Shown: in pieces, positions 44,924 through 52,865 of the stretch
Layout of the letters: each line of letters begins with the position of its first letter
Numbering within the stretch: position 1 is the first letter of the stretch
NCBI RefSeq assembly: GCF_023101085.1
Contig: NZ_CP064703.1
Span: 7,440,001-7,504,000, forward strand
Direction: 5' to 3'
Source: Bradyrhizobium sp. 170
Lineage (GTDB): Bacteria > Pseudomonadota > Alphaproteobacteria > Rhizobiales > Xanthobacteraceae
DNA: 64,000 nucleotides
Notes under the pieces: generated by a model
The model's input: only the letters and a program-made list of their open reading frames with translations
Databases searched by the model: none
What the model was told of the DNA's origin: nothing
Translations under genes and position numbers: made by a program

Positions 44924-45154
44924 TCAGCCGCAGACTCGCACTCGGCGGACCCGCCAGCCATGGCCGTCCCAGAAACGCTGTGTCACCCATTCGCAACTGC
45001 CAAAATCGTCGTATGGCCCGCGACCTGCCCCGTAAGGGGCGGGCTCGTAATAGCGGCCCGGAGCGGCGACGCCACGCTGTGCGCTTGCGGGCGTCGCGGC
45101 GAACGAACCGGCAATCGTTGCGACCGCGACAAAGGCAGCAAATGTCTTCTTCAT
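44924..45154 (-). CDS. Small secreted hypothetical protein
   Basis: 76 residues from the ATG at 45154 (GAGGG upstream). Signal peptide MKKTFAAFVAVATIAGSFAA, cut near ASAQ. The mature part is Gly/Tyr/Arg-rich (YYEPAPYGAGRGPYDDF) with two Cys (CEWVTQRFWDGHGWRVRRVR, then VCG). Family unknown; such short peptides are common in rhizobia. Its ATG overlaps the stop of a leftover N-terminal fragment at 45151-45237. Confidence 0.7.
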   Translation of the reverse strand: MKKTFAAFVAVATIAGSFAATPASAQRGVAAPGRYYEPAPYGAGRGPYDDFGSCEWVTQRFWDGHGWRVRRVRVCG

Positions 45155-45237
45155 TCTAGGCCCTCTTGTGCGCGCATGGCGTGCGGCCACGCGACAGCCG
45201 CACCACCAAAGACGCTGAGAAGTTCCCGCCGTTGCAT
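45151..45237 (-). pseudogene. Remnant of an ABC-type substrate-binding protein N-terminus
   Basis: MQRRELLSVFGGAAVAWPHA followed by MRAQEGLE and a stop. The MxRRxxxxxxGGAAxAWPxAxRAQ pattern is the signal region of a large family of putative ABC substrate-binding proteins in Bradyrhizobium and relatives. Nothing of the mature protein follows. It may survive only as a leader in front of the small secreted gene. Confidence 0.45.
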
Positions 45238-45515
45238 TTCAACCCCTGAGTGAGCCCATTGTATCAGGTCAACTAAGTGCATTGATAGGGGCTGGCCCCG
45301 AGTTGCTTGTTGCAAAGCCTGATGTCCGTTTCGGGTCATTCGCTACAGGGTGCTTGCCCCCAGGCCGCAGCCGAAGTCCGCCTTGGCCGAAAACCGACCT
45401 CATTCCAATGCCTAACCCGCTGACGCATGCTCCTCGTGCTCTGTAACTCAGCCGAGGAGCATGGCCATGCAGCTTGCGTCGATACGACTATGGCTTCGCG
45501 CTAATGAGCCACGGC
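45238..45515. other. 278-bp region without a gene
   Basis: No credible coding sequence. One hairpin is present: GCTCCTCG and CGAGGAGC at about 45427-45458. With the two broken genes before it, this looks like a decayed stretch. Confidence 0.5.
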
Positions 45516-46229
45516 CTAGCTTGCCGCCCGGAACTGAACCTCACCGTTGTTCAGGAAACATGTCTTGGTGAAGAGGCTCAGATCCAGCGGATTCGGCAAT
45601 CTGACATCTTCCAGACCGGGGCATGGTTTCTTCAATGGATCGTACGAGCGATCGATCTGGGAGATAAAGACGAAGATCAGCCCGCGATCGCGTGCGAACG
45701 ATTGCAGGGTGCGAACCTGAACCATCAATTCCGGATTCTCACGCTTCTGGTCGAGCAGTTGCAGATAGTCCACGACCACCAGGGTGCCGCGAGGCGCGCC
45801 TGCCAACCGCTTGACGATGTAATCCGAACTTATTTCGTCGGAGCTGTCGAATTCGAACAGGCCGGCAAAATCCTCCCGCGCCACGCCAATGGCGCGGAAA
45901 CGATCCAGCATGTCCTTTTCCGTATACTCCAGCGTGAAGAACACACCTCGACTGCCGGACTTCATGGCTTGCACGGCGAGTTCGAGGCTCATCAGGGTCT
46001 TGCCCTGACCCGGGCGCGCACCCACCAGCACCAGGTCGCCGGGAGCCAGCCGCGAAAAAAGTTTTTCAACGGGCGCGGTTGCCGTCACTTTGGCCGCGAG
46101 CAAACTCCAGGCGCTAAAACCTTCTTGCCTGGCAACGCGGTCGAGCGCCTCGTGCAGCGGGATATTTTCCGCACGGGATAGAAGTTTGGCCTTACGCTTC
46201 AGGTGATAAAGGGGCGCAGACAGCTTCAT
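45516..46229 (-). CDS. Stand-alone DnaB-like RecA-fold ATPase
   Basis: 237 residues from the ATG at 46229 (AGGAGG upstream). The N-terminal 45 residues (YHLKRKAKLLSRAENIPLHE, ALDRVARQEGFSAWSLLAAK) match a small helical domain seen in front of several unrelated bacterial proteins. Then comes a DnaB/KaiC-type core: Walker A GARPGQGKT (70-78), the Glu in FFTLEYTEKDM, Walker B VVVDYLQLL (151-159) and ISQIDR (189-194). It lacks the DnaB N-terminal domain and is half the length of a replicative helicase. Function unknown; it lies alone between noncoding stretches. Confidence 0.78.
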   Translation of the reverse strand: MKLSAPLYHLKRKAKLLSRAENIPLHEALDRVARQEGFSAWSLLAAKVTATAPVEKLFSRLAPGDLVLVGARPGQGKTLMSLELAVQAMKSGSRGVFFTLEYTEKDMLDRFRAIGVAREDFAGLFEFDSSDEISSDYIVKRLAGAPRGTLVVVDYLQLLDQKRENPELMVQVRTLQSFARDRGLIFVFISQIDRSYDPLKKPCPGLEDVRLPNPLDLSLFTKTCFLNNGEVQFRAAS

Positions 46230-46635
46230 CGAAGAACCTCCTATTGCGAGCAATGATCACAACCCCTCCTTATGCTTGGTGCTCGAACAGTTGGTTCGAT
46301 GATCGCAATGGCCCCGCATGAATGATGCTTTCCCGACGGAGGGGGGAGGCATGGGCCGCGCCAGAATCAGATTATAGCCGATCCGTGCCGAAGGGACATT
46401 GCCAACCTTGGGCGACGCGGCGGAAAACAGTGGAAACGGGCTCGACCGGCAGCCATGCGGGGGACCGCGCGCCAGCGACGAAACAATTCTCCCAGCGACG
46501 AAACACATTTGCGCTTGCGACGACAAATTCCCGAAACCAACACCGCGTAGTTCTCTCCTCCAACGAGGCGCCACTCGGCGCGAGAACTCGGGCGCAGCAT
46601 CCGCTGCCACACCATCCGAAAAAAGAGGACACTCA
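46230..46635. other. 406-bp noncoding region
   Basis: No convincing gene. It contains two copies of CCAGCGACGAAACA (about 46463-46506) and is expected to hold promoters for the divergent genes at its ends. Overlapping open frames have no signal or start context. Confidence 0.5.
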
Positions 46636-46959
46636 ATGGCTTTCACCGCTTCGACCATGCGCGCCTGCAAGGTGCTGATCGCGGCCACCCTTGCGCTGGC
46701 CGCGCTGGGCACGGCCGCGAACGCCCACACGCCGGAGCAGGAGCAGATGTGCACCGGCGATGCGATGCGGCTTTGCTCTTCGGAAATCCCCGATGTCGAG
46801 CGCGTCACCGCCTGCATGGTCCAGAAGCGCGCGCAGCTCAGCGACGGCTGCAAGGCCGTCTTTCATTACGTGCCGCCGGCTGCCACCACGCCCGTGAACT
46901 ACGCGCCCTCGGCAAAACCCTCCAGGCCGCTCAACCTGACCCCGCACAAGCGCAGCTGA
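46636..46959 (+). CDS. Small secreted Cys-rich-repeat protein
   Basis: 107 residues from the ATG at 46636 (GAGG upstream): signal peptide (VLIAATLALAALGTAANAHT), then one four-Cys unit (CTGDAMRLCSSEIPDVERVT, ACMVQKRAQLSDGCKAVF) like the repeats known as Cys_rich_GLG1. The C-terminal 30 residues are Pro/Ala-rich and basic. Function unknown; probably periplasmic with two disulfides. A longer frame from 46399 is not plausible as protein. Confidence 0.75.
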   Translation: MAFTASTMRACKVLIAATLALAALGTAANAHTPEQEQMCTGDAMRLCSSEIPDVERVTACMVQKRAQLSDGCKAVFHYVPPAATTPVNYAPSAKPSRPLNLTPHKRS

Positions 46960-46981
46960 GCATTTTCCTTATTAAGGTCAC

Positions 46982-47014
46982 AGCGCCATGTCCTGGTATC
47001 CCGGACGTGGCGCT
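46982..47014 (+). terminator. Terminator-like hairpin
   Basis: 12-bp stem AGCGCCATGTCC / GGACGTGGCGCT with one G-U pair and a 9-nt loop, 23 bp after the Cys-rich gene. No clear U-run. Confidence 0.6.
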
Positions 47015-47128
47015 TGCTCGTTTCGGCCTCCCGTGACGGCAAGCGCGGCGTTCATCCCGCGTTCAGCCTGACGGCGCTGAAATCAGAGCCCCGCCTTCTG
47101 CCTTCCCCCCGTTTACGGAAATACCCCG

Positions 47129-48604
47129 ATGTCGCGCCAGCTTTTCTTCGCGCTACTGCTGTTGGCCTGCAGCGCGACGATCGGCACGACGAATGCTTCC
47201 GAAGCTGCGTCCGGCCTGACGCAACTGGCACAGGCACAGACCGAGCCTTCGCAGCCGGCCGCACCGGCGACCGCCGCGCCCGACCCCGCCACGCCTGACG
47301 CCACTGATGCGCAGGCGCCGGAGGAGCCGATCGGCAACGTCGCGACCGTAGTCGGCAGCGCCAGCGTGATCCGCAACGACAAGACCACGCCGCTCAAGGT
47401 CAAGGACGACATCTATCTCAACGACGTGGTGCAGACGGCTGCGAATTCCGCGCTCGGCATCACCTTCATCGACGCCACCACGTTTGATCTCAAGGCCAGC
47501 ACAAAAATCACCATCGACAATTACGTCTATGAGGACGGCGGCAAGAGCAACGCGGCGATCTTCGACGTCGCCAAGGGTACCGCCGCATTCGTCGCCGCCT
47601 CGGTGGCGAAAACCGGCGACATGAAGATCACGACGCCGACGGCGACGCTCGGCATTCGCGGCACCACCGGCCTCGTCGAGGTGCCTGAGGGCGCCGCCGC
47701 CAACAATCCGAACAACGTCGCGGTCAAGCTTTATCCCGACGCCGACGGGCGCGTCGGCCGCATCGAGGTCAACGACCGCGCCGGCGCGCGGCTCGGCTTT
47801 CTGACGCAAGGCGCGAGCGGCTTCACCATCCGCCCGGGCGCCGGCGGCGCGCGCTTCGCCGCGGTGCCGCTGGTGATTCCGCAGCAGATGGTTTTGCGCG
47901 ACCAGGGGTTTGTGCGTCAGCTTCACTCGACGCAGAATTTCGGCCGGCAGCTCGTGTTCCAGCAGCGCGAATTCCGCCGCGCCAATCCCAGCTTCGTCAA
48001 TCCGAACCGGCCGATCCGGCAGCTTCAGCCTGGCCAGCAGCGGCCAAATGGTCTGCCCGGACAGGTCAGGCCCGGACAACAACAGCAGCCCGGTCAGTTG
48101 AACCGTCCCGGGCAGCCGCGGCAGAACGGTCTGCCGGGGCAACCCGGTCAGCCGCCACTGCCGGCCGTACCGAACCGCCAGGGACAGCAGCAGCCTGGTC
48201 AGCTCAATCGGCCCGGACAGCCGCAACAGCCGGGTCAGTTGAACCGGCCCGGTCAACAGCAGCAGCCGGGCACACCGCCGCGCGCGGGACAGCCGCAACA
48301 ACCCGGCCCGCCCAATCAGCCCGGCGTGCCACCGCGGGCCGGACAACCGTCACGATCCGATCTGCCGTCGCAGCCCGGCCTGCCGCCACGCGCAGGGCAA
48401 CCGCAACAGCCCTCAGTGCCGGCGCAACCCGCCGCACCGCTGGCACGGCCGGGACTGCCGAACAGGTACGGCGTTCCCGGATTGCAGCGGCCACCCGGCG
48501 TTCAGGGCGCTCCGGCCCTGCAGCGTCCGGGATTGCCCGCCGCGCCGCGGCGGCCTGCGTCTGCGCCGCAACGGGGCAAGCCGCTGCCGAAGGAATTGCG
48601 CTAG
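47129..48604 (+). CDS. Secreted FecR-domain protein with Pro/Gln/Gly-rich repeat tail
   Basis: 491 residues: signal peptide (LFFALLLLACSATIGTTNAS), a short Ala/Pro linker, a FecR domain (about 70-215: GNVATVVGSASVIRNDKTTP, LGITFIDATTFDLKASTKIT, FVAASVAKTGDMKITTPTAT, LGIRGTTGLVEV) and then about 200 residues of low-complexity Pro/Gln/Gly/Arg sequence. The tail has three copies of PGQLNRPGQ and three of PPRAGQP. FecR domains of this free-standing kind bind or sense in the periplasm; no sigma factor or receptor is adjacent. The tail may be a cell-wall or surface spacer. Confidence 0.85.
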   Translation: MSRQLFFALLLLACSATIGTTNASEAASGLTQLAQAQTEPSQPAAPATAAPDPATPDATDAQAPEEPIGNVATVVGSASVIRNDKTTPLKVKDDIYLNDVVQTAANSALGITFIDATTFDLKASTKITIDNYVYEDGGKSNAAIFDVAKGTAAFVAASVAKTGDMKITTPTATLGIRGTTGLVEVPEGAAANNPNNVAVKLYPDADGRVGRIEVNDRAGARLGFLTQGASGFTIRPGAGGARFAAVPLVIPQQMVLRDQGFVRQLHSTQNFGRQLVFQQREFRRANPSFVNPNRPIRQLQPGQQRPNGLPGQVRPGQQQQPGQLNRPGQPRQNGLPGQPGQPPLPAVPNRQGQQQPGQLNRPGQPQQPGQLNRPGQQQQPGTPPRAGQPQQPGPPNQPGVPPRAGQPSRSDLPSQPGLPPRAGQPQQPSVPAQPAAPLARPGLPNRYGVPGLQRPPGVQGAPALQRPGLPAAPRRPASAPQRGKPLPKELR

Positions 48605-48615
48605 CGGAGTCCACT

Positions 48616-48741
48616 TGCGTGCCCCGGACGCGGTGCACCACGAAGTGGTGCGGCCGGAGAGCCGGGGCCGACCAGCTGCCGCGCGAGGTAGCTCCCGGTT
48701 CTGCGACGCATCGCTGGCGCGCTGCGTCGCGCCCGGGACAC
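48616..48741. repeat. Palindromic intergenic repeat, family 5
   Basis: Outer parts TGCCCCGGACGCGG and the reverse-like CGCGCCCGGGACACGG, with inner hairpins GTGCACCACGAAGTGGTGCG and GCGACGCATCGC. Only one copy is in the window. It separates the convergent FecR and Nudix genes. Confidence 0.7.
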
Positions 48742-48743
48742 GG

Positions 48744-49259
48744 TTAGCGAAATAGTCGAAGCAGGTTTTGAAGAAAGCCCACGCGGCCCGCTTTGTGCTC
48801 TCGGACGACAGGCTCCGCCGCTTTCGGCAAAACCGCGCCCACGATGCCTCCGGCCGCAGCCATCGCCATCGGCCCCACTTGTTGCAGGAACGCGCGCTCA
48901 TAGCCGCGCGACAGCCGTTCGACGGCCTCCCCAAGCGGCAACCAGTCCACGGCTTTCACGTCGCGCATCAGTTTGCGCGTGGGCGTGCGCCCTGCTTCCA
49001 TGCGCCAGTAGTGCACGACCTTGGGGCCGCCGCTGGTCTCATAGACCAGCGTGCCCAGAAATTCGTGCACGGCGACGTCGTGCCCGGTTTCTTCCATCAC
49101 CTCGCGTTCGGCGGCCGCGCGCGGCGTCTCGCCCTGATCGAGCTTGCCCTTGGGCAGGGCCCATTCATTGCGCTTGCGCAAGCGCACCACGGCGACCAGC
49201 GGCGGCTCCGCCTGCCGCAGCACAATGCCTCCTGCCGCCAGCACAGGCGTTCGCGCCAT
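48744..49259 (-). CDS. Nudix hydrolase
   Basis: 171 residues from the ATG at 49259 (GGAAGAGA upstream). The Nudix box is complete: GKLDQGETPRAAAEREVMEE followed by TG, including the REVMEETG core that binds Mg. It resembles small NUDIX enzymes acting on nucleotide or polyphosphate substrates. The C-terminal 45 residues are Ala/Val-rich and not part of the domain. It follows psd by 66 bp on the same strand, perhaps in one operon. Confidence 0.88.
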   Translation of the reverse strand: MARTPVLAAGGIVLRQAEPPLVAVVRLRKRNEWALPKGKLDQGETPRAAAEREVMEETGHDVAVHEFLGTLVYETSGGPKVVHYWRMEAGRTPTRKLMRDVKAVDWLPLGEAVERLSRGYERAFLQQVGPMAMAAAGGIVGAVLPKAAEPVVREHKAGRVGFLQNLLRLFR

Positions 49260-49325
49260 TTCTCTCTTCCCGCATTCCGACTTCGAATTTCGCGACCATA
49301 GAGACAAGCGGCCGCCGAATCGAGA

Positions 49326-50231
49326 TCAGGATTGCGGTTTCCGCAACAGCGGCTCTCCTGCGTGGATGCGCCCGCCTTCCATGACATTGTCGGCGAATTC
49401 GAAATGCTCCGGCGCCAGCACGATGATGGTCGAGCCGTGCTCGAACCAGCCGAGTTCGTCGCCCTTGCTCACATTGACATCGCACGGAAACACCGTCGGC
49501 CCCCTGCTCTGCGCGTTGAGCGTCACATCGAGGAAATGCAGCCGGATGCTGGCCACCAGAATCGCCGCGACCGGCACCAGCGTCAGCGCTTCGCCTGACG
49601 GCAGCCGCATCTCGAGCACCGCCCGCTCGTTCTTGCAGAACAGCCGCTCGACCCGCTTCAGCGCGATCGGATTGACGTTCCAGACGTCGCCATGAATGAA
49701 CGTCACGCGCTCGATCTTGCCGTCATACGGCGCATGAAAGCGGTGATACATGCTCGACGTCAGCCGCAGCGTGAGGAAGCGGCCGTTGCGGTGGCTCTCC
49801 ACCAGCGCGGGATCGCCGAGCAAATCCAGGAGCGAGTAAGGCGCGCCCTTGATCTGGAACAGCTCGGTATCCGCGATTCTGCCGAAGGCGCCGATGATGC
49901 CGTCGGAGGGGCTGGCCACAACGGCGGGATCGGGATCGGCCGGGCGCAGGCCGGGACGCAGTTCGCGCGTAAAACAATCGTGCAGGCTCCTGAATTCGGT
50001 CTTCTTCGCCTCCGACAGATCGAGATCGGAAAACAGCCGCCAGCACGCGATCGAAGCGTCGCGCACAAACGGGTTCTCGATCTTGCTGAACCAGCCCATG
50101 AAGCGCGTCAGCGCCGCCCGCGGGATGCGGTTGGTCAGGAGGAAATTGAGATCCTCCTGTTGCGTGAAGCGGGCGATCAGGCCCCTTATTGTCATCAATC
50201 TGTCAGCAGGATTGGCTAGCGCTTCAGGCAT
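49326..50231 (-). CDS. psd: Phosphatidylserine decarboxylase (E. coli-like, pyruvoyl-dependent)
   Basis: 301 residues from the ATG at 50231, which has GGAAGGGAC upstream. The family's triad is in place: Asp 110 in SPSDG, His 166 in YHRFHAPYDG and the self-cleavage site HGST (Ser 267), where the pyruvoyl group forms. It converts phosphatidylserine to phosphatidylethanolamine at the inner membrane. This is the long E. coli-like form; the short form more usual in rhizobia may be elsewhere. The start codon shares a CATG with the divergent aminotransferase gene. Further upstream in-frame Met codons lie inside that gene. Confidence 0.9.
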   Translation of the reverse strand: MPEALANPADRLMTIRGLIARFTQQEDLNFLLTNRIPRAALTRFMGWFSKIENPFVRDASIACWRLFSDLDLSEAKKTEFRSLHDCFTRELRPGLRPADPDPAVVASPSDGIIGAFGRIADTELFQIKGAPYSLLDLLGDPALVESHRNGRFLTLRLTSSMYHRFHAPYDGKIERVTFIHGDVWNVNPIALKRVERLFCKNERAVLEMRLPSGEALTLVPVAAILVASIRLHFLDVTLNAQSRGPTVFPCDVNVSKGDELGWFEHGSTIIVLAPEHFEFADNVMEGGRIHAGEPLLRKPQS

Positions 50232-51891
50232 GGATTCGTCCCTTCCGATTCTTTCGCTGTCCGCCGCTGCGGTTGCTGGTGCCGCGGCAGTCTTCCCCAA
50301 ATTGCAGGCGCGGCTGGCGCTGTCGCGCGCCAAGCACCGCTCGCTGACCGGACATTCCAAAATGTCCAAGATGGTCGCGCGGCTGCTGCCGCATTACGAG
50401 TTCGATATCGACGGCTTCTTCCGCTCCGACGGCGCCCCCACCGAAATCGCCATGCAGCGCCAGGACGCCTTCTTCCGCCTCGCCCGCCTCTATGAGGCGC
50501 GCTACGCCAGGGGTCGGAAGATGACGACCGAAGCCGCAACGCACATCTCCGACCTGCAGTTCACGGAAAGCTACCGGGTGCCGTTCCAGTACAGCCGGCT
50601 GGTGCGCGAAAATCTCGGCACCGGCGCGTTCATGCAGTCCTCCGCCGGCGTCACCGTCACCGATGTCGACGGCAATGTGTTCTACGACCTGACCGGCTCT
50701 TACGGCGTCAACATCTTCGGCAACGATTTTTACAAGGAGTGCATCACGGAAGCCGAAAAGCGCGCGAATGCGCTTGGCGCCGTACTCGGTCCCTATCACC
50801 CTGTGATTACCGACAACGTCCGCCGGTTGTGCGAAATCTCCGGCCTCGACGAAGTCTCGTTCCACATGTCCGGCACCGAAGCGGTCATGCAGGCGGTGCG
50901 GCTGGCGCGCTACCACACCAAGCGCTCGCACCTGGTTCGTTTCGCCGGCGCCTATCACGGCTGGTGGGGCGACGTGCAGCCGGGCGTCGGCAATCCGGTT
51001 TCGCCGCACGAGACCTATACGCTGGCCGACATGTCGGAGCGGACGCTGCACGTGCTGCGAACGCGCAAGGACATCGCCTGCGTGCTGGTCAATCCGCTGC
51101 AGGCGCTGCACCCCAACGCCAACGCACCCGGCGATTCCGCCCTCGTCGACAGTTCGCGCAAGGGCGCCTTCGACCGCGCGGCTTACACCGAATGGCTGAA
51201 GAAGCTGCGCGAGGTCTGCACCGCGCGCGGCATCGTGCTGATCTTTGACGAGGTGTTCGTCGGCTTCCGCCTCGCCGCCAAAGGCGCGCAGGAATACTTT
51301 GGCGTTCGTGCCGACATGGTCACTTACGGCAAGAGCCTCGCCGGCGGCCTCCCGGTCGGCGTGCTCTGCGGCGCTAAGGAATTGATGCGCCGCTTCCGCG
51401 ACGATCGCCCGGCCGACGTCTGCTTTGCGCGCGGCACCTTCAATTCGCATCCTTACGTGATGACGGCGATGGATGAATTCCTCTCGAGGCTCGCCAGCCC
51501 GAACTTCAACGCCGTCTATCAGGGGCTCGACGAGACCTGGAACGGCCGCGCCGAAGCGCTGAACGCGCGGCTGGCGGCAGGCGACCTGCCCGTCCGCGTC
51601 AGCAATTTCTCCTCGATCTGGATGGTGCAATATACCGAGCCGTGCCGCTACAACTGGATGCTCCAGTATTATCTGCGTGCCGAAGGGCTGGCGCTGAGCT
51701 GGGTCGGAACCGGCCGGCTGATCTTCAGTCTCAACTACACCGATGCGGACTTTACTGAAGTGGCCGATCGCTTTGTCGCGGCGACCGAGAAGATGAAGCG
51801 GGACGGCTGGTGGTGGCACGATGCCGCGCTGACCAACAAGGACATCAAGCGGCGGATTCTGAAAGAACTGCTTCGGAAAAAGTTCGGATAA
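50230..51891 (+). CDS. Class III PLP-dependent aminotransferase / aminomutase-like enzyme
   Basis: 553 residues from the ATG at 50230. A 140-residue N-terminal extension with a weak hydrophobic stretch (LSAAAVAGAAAVFP) precedes the class III fold: SGTEAVMQAVRLARY (214-228), DEVFVG with Asp 340, and TYGKSLAGG with PLP Lys 368. It looks like glutamate-1-semialdehyde aminomutase relatives, but the extension is not typical of HemL. The ribosome site is weak (GCAGGA at some distance). The open frame continues far upstream inside psd, but this start matches the reading of the N-terminus. Its substrate may be a lipid or lipid precursor given the neighbours (inference). Confidence 0.82.
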   Translation: MDSSLPILSLSAAAVAGAAAVFPKLQARLALSRAKHRSLTGHSKMSKMVARLLPHYEFDIDGFFRSDGAPTEIAMQRQDAFFRLARLYEARYARGRKMTTEAATHISDLQFTESYRVPFQYSRLVRENLGTGAFMQSSAGVTVTDVDGNVFYDLTGSYGVNIFGNDFYKECITEAEKRANALGAVLGPYHPVITDNVRRLCEISGLDEVSFHMSGTEAVMQAVRLARYHTKRSHLVRFAGAYHGWWGDVQPGVGNPVSPHETYTLADMSERTLHVLRTRKDIACVLVNPLQALHPNANAPGDSALVDSSRKGAFDRAAYTEWLKKLREVCTARGIVLIFDEVFVGFRLAAKGAQEYFGVRADMVTYGKSLAGGLPVGVLCGAKELMRRFRDDRPADVCFARGTFNSHPYVMTAMDEFLSRLASPNFNAVYQGLDETWNGRAEALNARLAAGDLPVRVSNFSSIWMVQYTEPCRYNWMLQYYLRAEGLALSWVGTGRLIFSLNYTDADFTEVADRFVAATEKMKRDGWWWHDAALTNKDIKRRILKELLRKKFG

Positions 51892-51934
51892 TCCGTGCGC
51901 GTCGGCGTTCGTCATGGTCGGATACCGGCCCCAC

Positions 51935-52047
51935 CCGTCATTGCCTGCGGCAAACGCAAAGCGTTTGCGCAAGGGAGCATAGCGACGAAGCAATCCATCT
52001 ATCCCCGCGTGGAGAGATGGATTGCTTCGCTTCGCTCGCAATGACGG
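51935..52047. repeat. Palindromic intergenic repeat, family 2 (copy 2)
   Basis: Nearly the same as the copy at 16993-17105: arms CCGTCATTGC and GCAATGACGG with the same inner arms (GACGAAGCAATCCATCT, AGATGGATTGCTTCG). It follows the aminotransferase. Confidence 0.88.
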
Positions 52048-52074
52048 CTTCACAACTGGTGCTTAAGAACGTGG

Positions 52075-52097
52075 ATGGCCGGGACAAGCCCGGCCAT
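52075..52097. terminator. Hairpin downstream of family-2 repeat
   Basis: Perfect 9-bp stem ATGGCCGGG / CCCGGCCAT with loop ACAAG. No U-run; it may end either convergent transcript. Confidence 0.5.
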
Positions 52098-52124
52098 GAC
52101 TGCGTTGTTGACCAAGCGCAACAC

Positions 52125-52742
52125 TCAAGCGTGCTTGACGTGCTTCTCGAGGCCGGGATCGATCAGCTCGCCCTTCATGAGCGCCAGCGGCGCCTTGTAG
52201 TACAGCTTGAGGTCGCTGAAGGGGTCGGTGAGGATCTTGGTCATCCAGACCAGACCGGTCTCGACGTCGCGGATGAAGAACAGATGGACGGTACGGAACA
52301 GCAGCCCGCCGATGCCGACCGCCAGCCAGACCTTGGCCACCTGACGCATGAAGTCCGCGGTCGAAGTCCAGGGCGTGAACAGGCCGAACAGCGTCGGGTC
52401 GAGATACAGGACCAGCGGCGACAGCGCCCAGATCGCCATCAGCACGACCTTGCGCTGCAGATTGTAGCCGACCTTGATCTCTTCCTTGTGCTCATGGGTC
52501 GCGTGATTGACGTGGTCGTAACCGCGCGGCTCGAAGAAGAAGTGACCGGCCTGCCGCGTCGTCATCGAAACCAGCCAGCCGACCAGCGCCGACACCACGG
52601 GATCGAAGAACAGCATCGCATAGGCGAACAGAAAGCTCGCCGCGCTAACGAAGTGCAGCGACTGGTTGATGCGGCTGTGGTGATAGTAGCGATGGTCGTC
52701 CCAGCGCTGGGTTCGCAGTTCCTGCAGGAAGTTCTTGATCAT
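52125..52742 (-). CDS. Integral membrane protein, possibly Mpo1/DUF962-like
   Basis: 205 residues with about four hydrophobic segments and a His-rich set (DDHRYYHHSRINQSLHFVSA; RQAGHFFFEP; DHVNHATHEHKEE). The Asn/Leu-His start and inner-membrane pattern recall the Mpo1/DUF962 family, yeast members of which oxidise fatty acids using iron; this resemblance is tentative. Many His residues near membrane segments fit a metal-dependent lipid enzyme. No signal peptide. A palindrome lies just upstream (52796). It stands within a group of lipid genes. Confidence 0.5.
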   Translation of the reverse strand: MIKNFLQELRTQRWDDHRYYHHSRINQSLHFVSAASFLFAYAMLFFDPVVSALVGWLVSMTTRQAGHFFFEPRGYDHVNHATHEHKEEIKVGYNLQRKVVLMAIWALSPLVLYLDPTLFGLFTPWTSTADFMRQVAKVWLAVGIGGLLFRTVHLFFIRDVETGLVWMTKILTDPFSDLKLYYKAPLALMKGELIDPGLEKHVKHA

Positions 52743-52795
52743 TCTCTACCCCCAAATGCTTTTCGGGTTTGTGTTTACCGGGATTCGATGTCCGG

Positions 52796-52823
52796 CATGT
52801 GACATCATGATGTTGACATGTGA
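52796..52823. promoter_or_regulatory. Possible operator upstream of the membrane protein gene
   Basis: A perfect 12-bp palindrome ACATCATGATGT is flanked by direct copies of CATGTGAC. The arrangement suggests a regulator site, but no known consensus fits. Confidence 0.35.
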
Positions 52824-52865
52824 CCGAACGAAGCGACGCGGTGACGCAACATCAACAGCCGCGCA

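Noticed and set aside
47900..48600. Repeats in the FecR gene as a possible CRISPR or tandem array
   Set aside because: They are in-frame codon repeats of PGQ-type peptides of uneven length, without spacers.
49849..50229. 127-codon upstream extension of the aminotransferase frame into psd
   Set aside because: The extension is antisense to psd and unlike an aminotransferase N-terminus; the ATG at 50230 gives a plausible start.
50224..52053. 609-codon open frame on the minus strand opposite the aminotransferase
   Set aside because: No recognisable domains; the plus-strand frame has the PLP lysine and class III motifs.
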